This document shows, piece after piece, positions 33,015 to 45,133 of a DNA stretch of 64,000 nucleotides. The DNA comes from Taudactylus pleione. Its lineage: Eukaryota; Chordata; Amphibia; Anura; Myobatrachidae. Position numbers and translations under genes: made by a program. The stretch is from contig JAUIMM010000124.1 in NCBI GenBank assembly GCA_031769625.1, positions 11,931,001 through 11,995,000 on the forward strand, in the 5' to 3' direction. Position 1 is the stretch's first letter; each line of letters begins with the position of its first letter. Below the pieces are notes generated by a model. The model had not been told where the DNA came from. It did no database searches and worked only from the letters and a program-made list of their open reading frames with translations.

Positions 33015-36000
33015 TTAACATTTCTGCCAAACCAAAGAATTTCCACAAGAACAACCAGTTGTATCAGAAAATAATTTTTGCAGTCTATACTTGAAACTTG
33101 AAAGATTGGAAACCTTAGAGATGAAACAATGGTGGGAAAGCACCACCCTATCCCGTTCTATTGAACATAAAATGATACCAAGGGGCCTAAGAATTTTGAA
33201 GAAACTGACCTTCAATTCCAATAATGGCCTATTCCTATCTAAATGGAAGTCTTAGACAATTGCTCCTTTGGCCTCATGAAGCTAATAATAGAGGATAGGG
33301 ACCTCACAATAAAAAGTACGGAAATGGAGATATAACATATCAGGAAAAAACTGAAACCCCTAAAAAATTTGGAAGATTTAAAAAATGTAGAAGCACTCAC
33401 TAATAATTAACTAAAAAAATTGGAAGAAGAGACTATTCTACAGAGAAAAATTAAATTTACAAGAGACTTGGAAGATTATAACAATGATTATATGAGCACT
33501 GAAAATAGAAGAAGAAACATCTGAAACCTTAGAAATACAAATGATAGAGCATCTTGGAAAATAAATTTTGAGTAAATAGATATTGAACCAGCAGACAACA
33601 GAAACCCGCCAAACCAATGAAGAGAACCATACCTACTAAAACAAGAAAGAATAGGCCCCTATCGAAATGGGCTCAAGCAGAATTCATATAGAGATAATGT
33701 CTATAAAGACACAAACCAAAAAGGAGCACATTTTTTTATGATTAACCCCCACAGAAAATTTGAGTATACTGCTAGGAGTAATTTGAGACAATTCAACCCC
33801 ATAGAAGGACACCATTTTGTCAGAAGTGATTTGGAGCAACGTAATTTTAGAGGAAGATATGAATACCAGCAGGGAATGAACCAGGATAAAAGTACCTATA
33901 GAGAATATAAAGAAAGAGAACAACAAGATCACAAAACAAGGGAACAGATGAACACTGACCTTATTGAAAGCTTCAACTGTGGCAGAGATGACCAACAAGC
34001 AATTTTGGACCTTTCCATCCGAACCCTTATGGAATGTCTTAATGAAAAAACAAGTAGAAAACCTTTGGAACAAGAGGATATTCAAGCTACAGATGATGAA
34101 GCCAAAGATTGTTTAGACAATTTTTTAGAACTATCCCAGCAAATGGCACTTACCCAGAACATAGGTATGATTCCAAAAAGAAGATCGCATGTAAAACAGA
34201 ACAAGAGAATAAATTGAAGCTCCACCACAGGTGCGGAAAGTGAGGGGGAATTAAGACAAGGATTAAGAAGAAATCAAAAGAAGATGACAAAGAAACAAAA
34301 ATGGCAGGGATACACAACATAAGCAAGTATAACCTCCAAGGAGTTGGAAACAAGGATACTGTGTAAAAGCCTAAAGTTTGCCCCTTTTATAAATAACTCC
34401 ATAAATTTGACACATAGACCTTCAGAATTTTATTAGAGAAATTACCTTAGAGAACTATTTCAAAAGACAGAAAGATGAACAACCCCATTCCGAATATACA
34501 AAACACAATAGAAGAGGAGCCTCCTTTCAAACATACCCAGTTAAGAGCCAAATCTACTTTCTTTCCCCAATTTTTCAAAGGACATGCCATTAAAACTTTC
34601 CACGTTTTCCAAGAATGTTCCTTATATTGGGTATAAGGAACATTCCCACAGAACATCACCAGAGAAGAAAAAGAGGCCATCAATTCCTTAAAAGAAAACA
34701 AGGAGATATTTATCAAGCCCACCGAAAAGGGTGGGAAATTGGTCATTATGGATCGGGAACACTATGAAGAAGAAGCCTTCAACCTCCAGAAGAATGAAAA
34801 CACCTACAGACTACTAAATAAAGATCCCACAAGACAACTGGCTTCCATCCTAATAGATGGACTCAAAAGTGGAGTAATCAACAAATCAGAGTATGAATAT
34901 ATTTGGCAAGAACATCCTATCCTACCGGTATTGTACCATCTACCACCGGGGAGACCTATTGTAGCAGGTGTAGGCTCCCTGACCACCTATCTACCTGGAT
35001 ACATAGATAGCTTAATACAGCCTTTAGTTGTGAAACAATGCAGCTATCTTAAAGATACAACACAAGTACTTTAAAGAATTGAATGGAAGGAATCATACCT
35101 ATTGGTGACCTGCGATATTAAATCCCTTTATACATGCATAGAACATGATAAAGGCTGCTGAAATGTCAGAAAAATCATGGAAGACAGTTCCGGTCTTGAC
35201 GAAGCCCAGATTGACTCATGGGAGGGATTGAATAGATTTTGACACACAATTTCTTTTGGTTCAAAAATTATTTTTATCTTCAACAAGGAGGGACTGCAAT
35301 GGGAAACAAATTATGCAAACCTCTTCCTGGCCCAATGGGAGAATGAAAATATTTGGACAAATAATGATAACTATGAGAATTTAATACTATGGGCACTCTA
35401 TATTGATGATATAATTATCTGGGATGGGACAAGAAACAAATTGGAAACCTTTATTAAGACAATCAATAATAACAAAGTTAATTTAGAATTTACTAGTGAT
35501 ATAAGCAATGAGAAGATTAACTTCCTAGACCTAGCCATCTTCATGGAAAACAGCAGGATTGAAACAAAAACATTCATTAAATCCATGCATTGTAATAACT
35601 ATCTAAGTGCCACTAGCAACCACCACGAACAGTGGATTGCGAATATTCCCCAATGCCAGTTTAGAAGGCTATGACATAATTGTTCAAAGAAAGCTGATTA
35701 TAGGAACCAGCCGGATATCGTCTTGAAAAAATTCAAGGAGAAGAACTATGATGAAGGGAAACTTAAGAAGGACCAAGAAAAAAGCAAAATTACTTAACAG
35801 GAAGGTATTACTTACAGAGAAAATAAGGAAGATAAACAAGACTACATCCTATTCATATCAACTTTCTCAGGACAAAACACCCTTTTAGAGAAGAGTATAA
35901 GAGCTCACTGGCATGTCCTCATGGCAGACAGAGAGCTGAAAACCACCCTACCAGAAAAACCTAAGATAGTTTACAGGAAAGCCCCCACCACTCAACCCTG

Positions 36001-36145
36001 GTACAAAGCCATCACCAAGAAGACCCTAAAAAGATGAACACTTGGCTATCCAATAATGCCCCTGGTTTTAGAAAATGTGGAATGTGTGTAGCTTGCCGAA
36101 AAACTAAGACCAATACGAAATACACCAAAAAAGCTTGTTTCCACA
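33015..36145 (+). pseudogene. Penelope-like reverse transcriptase relic, no GIY-YIG domain
   Basis: Pieces appear in order but in shifting frames: PRGLRILKKLTF near 33178, a charged N-terminal stretch (33738-34217), KPTEKGGKLVIMDREHYEEE (34717-34776), PPGRPIVAGVGSLTTYL (about 34947) and SYLKDTTQVL. Then come DIKSLYTCIEHDKG (about 35115, first catalytic Asp), LYIDDIIIIWDG (about 35398, YIDD), INFLDLAIFM, and a CGMCVACRKTKTN linker (about 36077). The copy spans the N-terminus that the 21 kb element lacks. Multiple stops and a gap near 35295 make it inactive. The endonuclease has been deleted. Confidence 0.85.
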
Positions 36146-36159
36146 AGTAATGACAAAGA

Positions 36160-36249
36160 ATACACTCAGAATACTATCCCATTTTTTCCTGGTAGTATAT
36201 GCAGACCTGGAATGGTTTCTTAGAATCAGCAATTTTTTTGCTGTTATTT
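36160..36249 (+). repeat. Right direct repeat of the second Penelope-like element
   Basis: ATACACTCAGAATACTATCC to GCTGTTATTT; pairs with 32473-32562. Confidence 0.8.
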
Positions 36250-36254
36250 TGGAT

Positions 36255-36650
36255 TCAGTATGATTTACCGCCGGGCGCATGGTTCAAATCCCAACAGCAG
36301 CATCCCAGCAGCACTGAAAATCCCGATTGTCGAAAGGTAAGTACTCACTAACCTATTCTGCCCACTAACCCTAACCCTCCCTTAGGGGTGCCTAACCCTA
36401 ACCTCCCCCTAAGTGCCTAACCCTAATCCCACGTCTAAGTGCCTAAACCTAACCCCCCCTTCCCCGTCGTGTAAACCTAAGTCCCCCAGGGGGGTGCCTA
36501 ACCCTAACCTCCCCCCGGGGGTGCCTAACCCTAACCCCCCCTTCCTGTAGCCTAAATCTAACCTACCAGGGGGGTGCCTAACCCTAAGTCCCCCCCAGGA
36601 ACCCTAAACCTAATCCTCCCCCCACGGCTGTCCGCACCAGTCGCCCGGTT
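36255..36650. mobile_element. CCCTAA-rich DNA element fragment
   Basis: CCCTAACCCTAACCTCCCC and GGGGTGCCTAACCCTAACC blocks with CAGCAGCATCCCAGCAG text at the left, as in the elements at 23869 and 27612. It abuts the direct repeat of the Penelope relic. Ends are not clean. Non-coding. Confidence 0.6.
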
Positions 36651-36659
36651 TACCTTCGA

Positions 36660-37130
36660 TAGGCAAGATGGGTGTCGGCTTTGCAGCACAAGATGCAGAC
36701 GCCCAGCACTACTTAATGCCACCTCCCTTACCCTTTTCTCACATCCGTACAAGTATGCAAAATCATTGTAACATCGGAGCTGCACGCACACTTGTGGTTG
36801 ACATGACCCTGCCACAGAAGTTGCTAAACTTCCTGCACACAGTGAGTATTGAGGCTGCGTATCAGTTCGCTGTGAATAATTTATGCATGCCCCTGCACCA
36901 GCATTCGAACGCACTGACACACACGACCACTCCCCATTACAACCCACAGACGGCACTTCCTGTCAATCACTGAGTGGTGGGTCTGCATACTGCCTGCGAT
37001 CACATTCCCGATAGCAGCGCCAAGTTCACGTATGCGTACTTCATCTTATATGCATGCGCAGATTGCAAACATTGGCCGGCTGCATGCGAATGCAGCATTG
37101 GATCCAACCTGAATCAGGTTATTTTCTTCC
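36660..37130 (-). mobile_element. MITE-like repeat, inverted copy of the ATTTACGCA family
   Basis: It contains GTGAATAATTTATGCATGCC, CTCCCCATTACAACCC and TGCATGCGCAGATTGCAA and ends CAACCTGAATCAGG. The same minus-strand order is seen at 17798-18350. No coding sequence. Confidence 0.45.
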
Positions 37131-38012
37131 TGTCACTATGGCTGTCAAGCCACACCTCCATCTCTGTTTATATATTAATCATACTAGGTTTTGGTTTATT
37201 TCTCAAGATATAAATGTGTTACTTGTTTGAATTGCAAATAAAGGAGGAAATAAATATTTCAGTATAAAGTAGCAGACACCAAATCTAAAATTTATGAGCA
37301 TTCACTTGAGAAAGTCAAAAATGTTGAAACTTGAATAGATAAAAATATCTGCTTTTGTGTATTTAAAATAACTTTAAAATACCACACAGATGTTTTCATG
37401 TTCATGTTCATTAAAATCCCAGTTCATCACTGGTATTGCAGCTTGGGGAAAAACAACCATCTGGGTTAGAAAAAAAATCACTGTTTTGTGAGCCTTAAAT
37501 GCTTTCTTTGCAGAGTAGAAATAAATGTTGCAGGAGAGACTTCATAGACTGCAGCACAGTAACATGACACAGATTTAGTATAAATGGCTATTCATAGCTA
37601 TATGTAGGCATATAGGGAAATGTACCAAATAATTATATTGAATTGATTTTATTCCAGTCGGCGTTCTGGTCTAATGAGCCACATAAAGTAATTTGGATAA
37701 AGTAAGAAGCCTATTTCATACATGTAATAATACCAAACAGATTATCTGTCAGTCACATATTTTATATATGGGGACATTTATTTAGAATTGTATTGACAGC
37801 GATATTTTAAGGCACATCTCTGGAAGAAGTACCTTTAGCTTTTGACCAGTTACATATGTTGTACTGTAGGTTTACACTGATTTACAGTGGATTTATTGAT
37901 ACCTTTTCCATCATATCTCAAACAAAGAAAATAAGGTAAAATATTTTATATTTATCCTAAGAACCCATAACCACAATATATTTGTATGTTATAATTCACT
38001 TTGCTAATAGGG
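37131..38012. other. No recognised feature
   Basis: AT-rich, apparently unique sequence of about 880 bp without repeats, termini or coding domains that I can recognise. Confidence 0.4.
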
Positions 38013-39482
38013 TGTTACAAGTCCAGTCCAGGACTTGTACATGGCTCAAGACTCTCCTGCTCCTCTCCCCACTGGATCTGCTCCCAGGAGATCGGGACGT
38101 CAGAGACCTGGGCTGGGTTCCTCCCAAGTCACCTGATGAGTCCTTCCTCTATTTTTGCACACTGGATTCTAGATGCCTTGTCGGCTATAGCATTTATTTC
38201 ACAGCGCTCGGCTCGGCTGCTTTGTTAGCTGTTTTCCCCCAGCTATTTCACTGCGGACTAATTCCCGGCTTCTTAGCCACTCCAGCAGCTGTTCTCCCAC
38301 AGCCTGCATATTCGACTTCTCAGCCACTCCAGCAGCCGTTCTCCCACAGCCTGCATATCTAGCTTCTTAGCCACTCCAGCAGCCGTTCTCCCACAGCCTG
38401 CATACCCGGCTTCTTAGCCACTCCAGCAGCCATTCTCCCACAGCCTGCATACCCAGCTTCTCAGCTTCTCCAGCAGCCATTCTCCCACAGCCTGCAAACC
38501 TGGCTTCTTAGCCACTCCAGCAGCCATTCTCCCACAGCCTGCACTCCCAGCTTCTCAGCTTCTCCAGCAGCCATTCTCCCATAGCCTGCAAACCTGGCTT
38601 CTTAGCCACTCCAGCAGCCATTCTCCCACAGCCTGCATACCCAGCTTCTTAGCCACTCCAGCAGCTGTTCTCCCACAGCCTGCATATCTGGCTTCTTAGC
38701 CACTCCAGCAGCCGTTCTCCCACAGCCTGCATATCCGGCGTCTTAGCCACTCCAGCAGCCATTCTCCCACAGTCTGCATACCCGGCTTCTAAGCCACTCC
38801 AGCAACTGTTCTCCCACAGCCTGCATAAGCAGCTTCTCAGCTACTTCAGCAGCCATTCTCCCACAGCCTGCACTCCCAGCTTCTTAGCTGCCTCAACAGC
38901 CGTTCTACCACAACATGGGACTCAAGCCACAACATTGGCCTCAGGGGACAACATCAGGCTCTAGCCACAACATCGGGCTCAAGTCACAACATCGGCCTCT
39001 GGCCACAACATCAGGCTCTAGCCTCAACATCACCTTCAAGCTGCAACTTCAGCCTCTGGCCACAACATTGGGCTCTAGCCACAGCATCGGCCTCAAGCTG
39101 CTCCATCGGCCTCAAGCCACAACATTGGCCTTAAGCCGCTACCTTGGCCTCAGCTTCTCTGCCCAGCAACTCAGCCAAATCTTTGGCACCAACTTCATCT
39201 TCACCGGTTGGCCAACCGCTACAGCTATCTGGCGCAAACTCCTCCACTTGTGTCTTCTACCATCGAAAAAGACTTCTTCTACCAGCTTTCAGCCAGTTGT
39301 CTGGGGCAATTAATAAACTTTTCTTTCCACCTTGTCTGTACCGCTCTTCCACAGGGATTCTTGGGTGTCGGATCACCATCAACCGAAACATAGGGTATGT
39401 TTTTTTAAAATTTGAATGTACTTTTATATTTAATATTTCCATTTTTACATTTACATTTCAGTCTGACACTGAACTTGTAACA
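38013..39482 (+). mobile_element. LTR-like element carrying a minisatellite
   Basis: It starts TGTTACAAGT and ends ACTTGTAACA, which are perfect inverted ends of TG...CA type. AATAAA lies at 39312-39317, followed by CACCTTGTCTGTACC as in an R/U5 region. Most of the U3-like part is a 47 bp minisatellite. No matching second LTR or gag/pol is present, and a 5 bp target duplication is not visible. I call it a solo LTR with moderate confidence. Confidence 0.6.
38265..38905. repeat. Minisatellite, 47 bp unit (AGCCACTCCAGCAGCCATTC)
   Basis: About 13 units reading CTTCTTAGCCACTCCAGCAG then CCATTCTCCCACAGCCTGCA. The spacing measures exactly 47 between the first three units. A second, shorter motif (CAACATCGGGCTCAAG/TAGCCACAA) runs from 38910 to 39140. 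Frames over it are artefacts. Confidence 0.95.
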
Positions 39483-40971
39483 TATTTGATACATCAAGGA
39501 AGTCCAGAGCTCTACTGATATGTGTGTGTTTAGGGGTTATTTTATATGGAGCAGTGTATGGTGTAAGTAGTGTAGAGAATACAGTTCGGGAAGTAGATCA
39601 TTTAGTAGATCATTTATTAGCAAATTTATAGAAAAAATAATTGCAGAAGAAAATATGTACAGGAAAATGTATTGATAAAAACTAGAGATGTGCACAGACT
39701 CCCGTGTTTTGGTTTTGCTAAAACCACCATCAAAAATTTTGGTTTTCTCAAAACCACACTCAAATGTTTTGATTTTAGATCTAAATTTCTTAACAATTGA
39801 TAAAGCTAAAATTATATAATTTGGGCAAGTTTTTGGTACCACAATATTAAAAGGCTGCAGTGAGCTGTCTGGATAAATTAACACAGACAGAGCAGTGGCA
39901 CAAACACAAACACATGGCAAATTTAAAAAGAATGTACAGTAGCACATCCAGGAAACATTGCATTGTCAAGGACAGCAGATTAATACAAACTATTCAATGC
40001 CATGAAATGTTTTCACTAATCAAGGACTAGATTAGGCCAGCACAGGTAAATGGAGGTGAAGTATTTAGTGGGAACGAGGTAAAATATTGATTGATTTATT
40101 GGTTGTTTATAGTGTTAATATAACTATACAGAAAAATAAATCAGATAAATGTAAAAAACAAGCATCCAAAATCCCAATGAGATTGATTGATTAATTAATT
40201 GATAGATTGATCACAGTACCAATATATTTATAAAGAAATCAAATTTGAGACATGGAAAAAACTATTACAAAACAAGCATCCAAAATCCCAATGAGATAGT
40301 TAAAGTGGAAACTGAATCCTAACTGCAAAAAACTGGTCCCAGGATTTAAGAAAGAGTAACAGCTTAATCGTAGTTGAAAATTATTAATTATATGATTTGA
40401 TGATACTACTATGTATCTGCTAAGAAGCTGCAGGAAATGGGGCATATATGCCTGGGTGAGAAGCTGCTGATGAATGGCATTGCAAGATACAAAAGAACAT
40501 GAATGCTGCAGTAAAGAACAGTAATATACACTGCCTGTCCAACACACACAATTGAATTGTCCTTGGGCACCCACATTCACCCTTATGTTGTATATTAAAT
40601 AGGGCGTGCACATTTTAACAACTCAACCACTTCAGCAACAGGGTCTGCACAGTTTGTAGCTGAAGTGCTTTGTTTGTTTGGGCAATTACAAAACAAGCTA
40701 CCAATTGGCTTAGGGTGTGTGTCAGCATTGTTAATCATCTCTACAGTTGCAAGATGTCATTATTATCCTCATCCTCACTCTCATCATTGTTGTTAATTTC
40801 ATCATTACATAATATTAGCTCATCCCCACTGGAATCCACTGTTACATAAATCTCTGTACTTTTTTGTAATTGGTAGTAAAACATTTTAAAATGTCTTCAG
40901 TTTATAAAAATTTTTAGGAAGTAGCCTCCTATGCTGATATCTCACAAGGTTCCCAGCTGTGCTAAACACAT

Positions 40972-41826
40972 TTCCGGCGTCACGTGTTGGAATAGGATCA
41001 CGTGACTCAAGAAGGCAAACATGTGATGTTTTCCACAAGGTGGAATGCATCCCGGAACAACAATTCCCGCTCCTAGTAAGTACACAGACGGGGAGACATC
41101 ATTTTAAGAGGTATAAATACTGGGACACAGAAGTGCATATATAGTGGTGGGAAACATGAAATTTATATACATAAAATAAGCCAGAAATCATTTAACCAAT
41201 TAAGCCCCTTATTGAGGGGAGGAGTAATTTTCACTATAAAAACCTGGTTAGCCTCACCAGCCAGCACACCTTGAAAAAGACCATATACTGGTTGAAACGC
41301 GTTGCTGTTGTGTCCTGGGTTGCTGCCATTCAGATCCTTAACTCTGGAGAGATATTGCTTAATAGGGGGAGCATAAAACACATATATATGCTTAAAACTG
41401 TGCCTTTAATGAAAAGGTCCCTGATGGTACGCGACCATTTTTAATTATACTTTGTTTGAAATAAATGTTAATGGTTTTACACTATATGTTTTCCACACTT
41501 TAGTCTTTTATGGCCTATTGACATTGAGTGGTAATTGTGTGAGAACCAAGTGGAGAGACCAGGTTTTTTAACTTTGCAGAAGAATCGTGATTGGAACATA
41601 TGCGACAATTGAACTACAAAAAAGTGACTATTGAAACATAAGACTATTGAATAATCTTTTTGCACTCATATGGGACAAATTAGACATATTGCATCTGTAC
41701 TTTAACCAGAGCCTGCTTAACCATCTTCTATTTATGTACCTATTTCTGTGTGATTGGTGAATATCACGCAGGTTATCAGCTGCCAGGTGTAGCTTGGATC
41801 GCAAGCATTTATCATTGTTTTCTATT
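40972..41826 (+). mobile_element. Penelope-derived insertion within hAT copy C
   Basis: The hAT sequence homologous to copy B breaks after GCTAAACAC and resumes at TCTGAGTACAC. ACATT at 40968-40972 and 41827-41831 may be the target duplication. The insert contains CGTCACGTGTTGG and CACGTGACTC, plus ACCTTGAAAAAGACC then GGTTGAAACGCGTTGCTG (41269-41306), a terminal motif I associate with Penelope-like elements. No RT or GIY-YIG coding sequence remains. Confidence 0.6.
41269..41306 (+). ncRNA. Degenerate hammerhead-like motif (..GAAACGCGTT)
   Basis: CTTGAAAA occupies the place of CUGANGA, followed by a weak AGACCA..TGGTT stem and then GAAACGCGTT. The first core box is mutated, so it is unlikely to cleave. 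The layout matches the motif at 20360-20396. Confidence 0.3.
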
Positions 41827-44000
41827 ACATTGTCTGAGTACACGCAGATTAAGTAAAGCATAGCAAGTTTGTATAAGGGGCTCCAAATTTCCTTTTTATC
41901 CTCACATTATTCAAAGGGACTGTGTGACCATTCTATTGATACTTACTGTATTAGATTGAGTCATGGTAGTGACTAATTTTGGGCAATTCTTTTAAGTCAT
42001 AATAGTGTTTTACTCTGATGCACTGAGTTTACTCATCGTTATCACCAGTGGTATTTTGGAAAAACTTTTGTTTTGTTTCCTGGCAGCAGCATTTGCAGGA
42101 GAAACTGAAACGGGAGACTTCATTGTGCCATGTGCCACCTGAGCTGACAACTTGCTCACAAGGAGCTCTTTGCATCTCTTAAAATCTGTGTCAGTTGGAA
42201 ACAAAGACATTATGTAGAACTTAAACCTAGGATCAAGCATGGTTGCCAAAATATAGTGATCCAATTGCTAGATGTTGCAAACCATTTAGTTCTTGTGAAG
42301 TGAATAAAGAACTTGATCTACAGGTCCAACATACCCAGCAGATTTGTTTTCTTTAATTTCATCCTTCAATTTCTCTAGCTGCTTTTCCAGTAGTTTAGTT
42401 AAGGGAATCTCTGGACTCAGGCTGGCAGTGTCTGAACTCACTTCATTGGATATTATTTCAAATGGTTTCAGTAGCTTGCATAAAATGGAAAATATTCTTC
42501 ACTGGGCTAAAGTAAGGTACAATGCCCTCCCTCTCCCAGTCCCTATGTCATGGCATGTTGTGTAGGTTTGGATAGCTTCTTGCTGTTCCTCCAGTCACTA
42601 AATTATATGAATGGTGGAATTCTAACTGGTTACTACCTCTTGCTTCAGTTGGTGGCATGGCAAATGGAACTTTTCTTGCAGCTGCTGCAAGCAATCTTCT
42701 ACATGCAGTTGATGAATGCTGAAAAAGTCAGATATTTTTCAGGCACCAGACATGCAAGCAGTTAGAATTTTTTTTAAATTCTGAACCACCAAGTTTATTG
42801 TGTGCACAAAACATGGTATATGTTCAAATCACCCAGTTGTAATGTTCATACAATGTTACTTGCATTATTGGAAATGAAAAATCCTAAAGAGTGTCTTAGC
42901 AGGCTAAGCCATTTTATCACATCCATGAGTTTTTCAAACAGGTTGATAAGGTATGTCTCTTCATGAAGCAGCAATACAAAGAGTAGTCTGCCTCTAAATG
43001 AACCGGCTGTGTGTGGTAGATACTGCTGCTAAAGGCAATACACCCACCTAGTGGGCTGTCACAGTCATGTAATATTTAGTTTAACCAGTACTGCTTGTCC
43101 ACATATCTGTTGTCAGGTGAATACTTGGCATGATGTCATGACATCATTTTTTAAGACCAAGAATAAGTTAATTTTAATGACCCGGAACAGGCAAGGCATT
43201 GCTGTTCTGATAAAATGGAATTAAGATGGAATTTGGTAACAGGAAGACCTCAACTAACTGTCAAAAACTATATGAATTGATGGTGAATGCAGATCTAATG
43301 GTAGCAAAGCCATCATTGCTTCAGTGATCCATTGTGCAACTGGATGACTACTTTTATACATGCTTTCTCTTATACATTATAGTTTCACAGTCAATTGTTG
43401 TTTGAAACTACTAGTTTTCTTGGTTCCCTTCTGTGATGAAGATTCACCCCAAGCAGTAGCATCCCTAGCATGCAAGGATTCTTCATAGGAGAACTGCTGC
43501 CACTGGTGACAGACTTACATTAGCACAGACATCCGCCTCCTAAATTTTAGGAATTTCTTCTTGTCCAACACATTCATCATCAACATCCTCATTAGAATCA
43601 GATACTGAAAATCCCACTCATCCTGTTGCACTTCCACAGCAGCATCCTCAATTTCTATATCACCATTATTACTTTTTCTGCTACTCATCCTCACATTTGC
43701 AGAGGGTGCATAAATGGTGGAAGGAAGATTCTATACAATTACAATTTCAGAAATGTCAAACTCAAACATAACACTAGTGGACACCCTTAGACTCTCCTCG
43801 GGGATTTGTGGAGTTTGTGAACACACAGTTTGTTCTTCAGTCTTATTGTTCTTTTTGTGCCCTGATTTGCCAGTTTTAAAGGTGGCACCCATGCCAGTCT
43901 CCAAGTACCAGCTCTCCCACTGGAAGGGACACACCACAACTTTCGCACTGAGCTTTCTAGTTTACTGGAGGATTTTAATGTGAAGGAGACCAAAGATCTA

Positions 44001-44817
44001 ACAGGAGTTAATTGCTGTACATCAGTGAGATGATGTGAGAGGCTTGATCAGTCTTATGAAATGTGAGTGTCCCATTGTGAGTCAGATTGATTTCAGTGTC
44101 ACCACAGTATTACACTATCACCTTTTTTCCCCTGTTCTTTTTGGGAGTGATAAGGAAATCTGGTGAAAGGAGAGGTATCATTAACTAAGAGAAGAATAGA
44201 CTGTGACCTTGGGTGCAACGTAATCTTCCTGAGCTACTCCTTTTTTAATGTGGACAGCGCCATAGTGAGACTTTATTTCTATTCTTCTATTTACATTTAG
44301 GAATTTTTAAGGAGTGCCTTGAGTCTATCACAGGCTGCAGTTCACTTGCGCGGACTAAGGACAAACCTGTGTTTGAGTAATATACACTGTGTCACTTATC
44401 TCAACACACACTTCTTGAAATACACAATATTTTTAAGTTGATTTAGAAATGACTGAAGGTTTCTTTGTTTTTTTAGATAGGACATGAAGAAAAAATATAT
44501 TTATTTAAAAAAGTTTTATAACAGGAAAAAACCTCAATACAAAGATTTTTCTTGGGGTGCAGCAGACTCATCTCAGACACAGTAGAGTATTTGTTGGACA
44601 AATATACACTATAATACAGTGATTGATTTCCTTGAGAAAAAAAGGTGCAAGTTCACTTTAGCAAACAAAAAACAATCAACATCACCACACACAGTAGCCT
44701 GTTTGTTTGCACTGCAGTGTGTGTGTGCAGTCAGTGTGTGTCACAATCAACTAACACACATACACTAATAATGATGCCTGTAGTAACCCTTCCCAGGCAC
44801 CTACTCCATCTACCTAC
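44001..44817. other. Probable outer part of hAT copy C; no gene
   Basis: Contains TATACACTGTGTCACTTATC near 44388 and ACAGTAGCCTGTTTG text. The first resembles the minisatellite next to hAT copy A. No coding sequence. Confidence 0.35.
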
Positions 44818-44819
44818 TA

Positions 44820-45131
44820 CAGGTTGAGTCTCCCATATCCAAAATGCTTGGGACCAGGGGTATTTTGGATATCAGAATATTCTGTATTTTGGAATATTTG
44901 CATACCATAATGAGATATCTTGGGAATGTTACCCAAATCTGAACACAGAATGCATTTATGTTTAATATACATCTTATACACAGAGCCTGTAGGTAATTTT
45001 GTACAATATTTTCAATAATTTTGCATCTCAAACTAAGTTTGTGCACATTGAAACAGCAAAAAGTAAAGGTTTCACTATCTCAATCAAAAATTATGTATTT
45101 CTGATTATTTGGATATGGGAGACTCAACCTG
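44820..45131. mobile_element. TA-flanked MITE (CAGGTTGAGTCTCCCATATCC termini)
   Basis: The perfect inverted ends CAGGTTGAGTCTCCCATATC and GATATGGGAGACTCAACCTG are flanked by TA at 44818-44819 and 45132-45133. It is 312 bp with no coding sequence. The TA duplication and termini indicate a Tc1/mariner-superfamily (Tigger-like) MITE. Confidence 0.85.
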
Positions 45132-45133
45132 TA

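Larger units (their letters stand above)
32473..36249 (+). mobile_element. Second Penelope-like element, decayed, with direct terminal repeats
   Basis: It is bounded by a 90 bp direct repeat and contains the Penelope coding relic at 33015-36145. The direct pseudo-LTR arrangement contrasts with the inverted one at 19845-22986. The coding part ends at the cysteine-rich linker, and the GIY-YIG nuclease is missing before the right repeat. No target duplication was identified. Confidence 0.75.
39683..44000 (-). pseudogene. hAT transposase relic, copy C, split by an insertion
   Basis: The left flank has AGAGATGTGCACAGACTCCC, like copy B. The family text runs 39690-40968, is interrupted, and resumes at 41832 with TCTGAGTACACGCAGATTAA. 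Minus-strand coding pieces include DHYILATMLDPRFKFY and FPTDTDFKRCKELLV (42130-42264) and a serine-rich linker near 43430. An N-terminal stretch at 43590-43900 reads TPQIPEESLRVST and is collinear with copy D at 63100-63290. Many indels and stops are present. It is more diverged than copy B. Confidence 0.8.

Noticed and set aside
36255..36300. tRNA-like B box (GGTTCAAATCCC)
   Set aside because: No A box or cloverleaf could be placed around it; the text is the edge of a CCCTAA-rich element.
36340..36620. Interstitial telomere
   Set aside because: CCCTAACC blocks are irregular, separated by CCCC(T/C)GGGGTGCC text, and belong to a dispersed DNA-element family seen several times here.
38000..38260. 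Possible host exon (open frame of 126 codons)
   Set aside because: It lies in the 5' part of an LTR-like unit and runs directly into the minisatellite; there are no splice signals or conserved motifs that I can support.
38265..38905. CRISPR-like regular array
   Set aside because: Units are contiguous 47 bp tandem repeats without variable spacers, in a vertebrate-type retroelement context.
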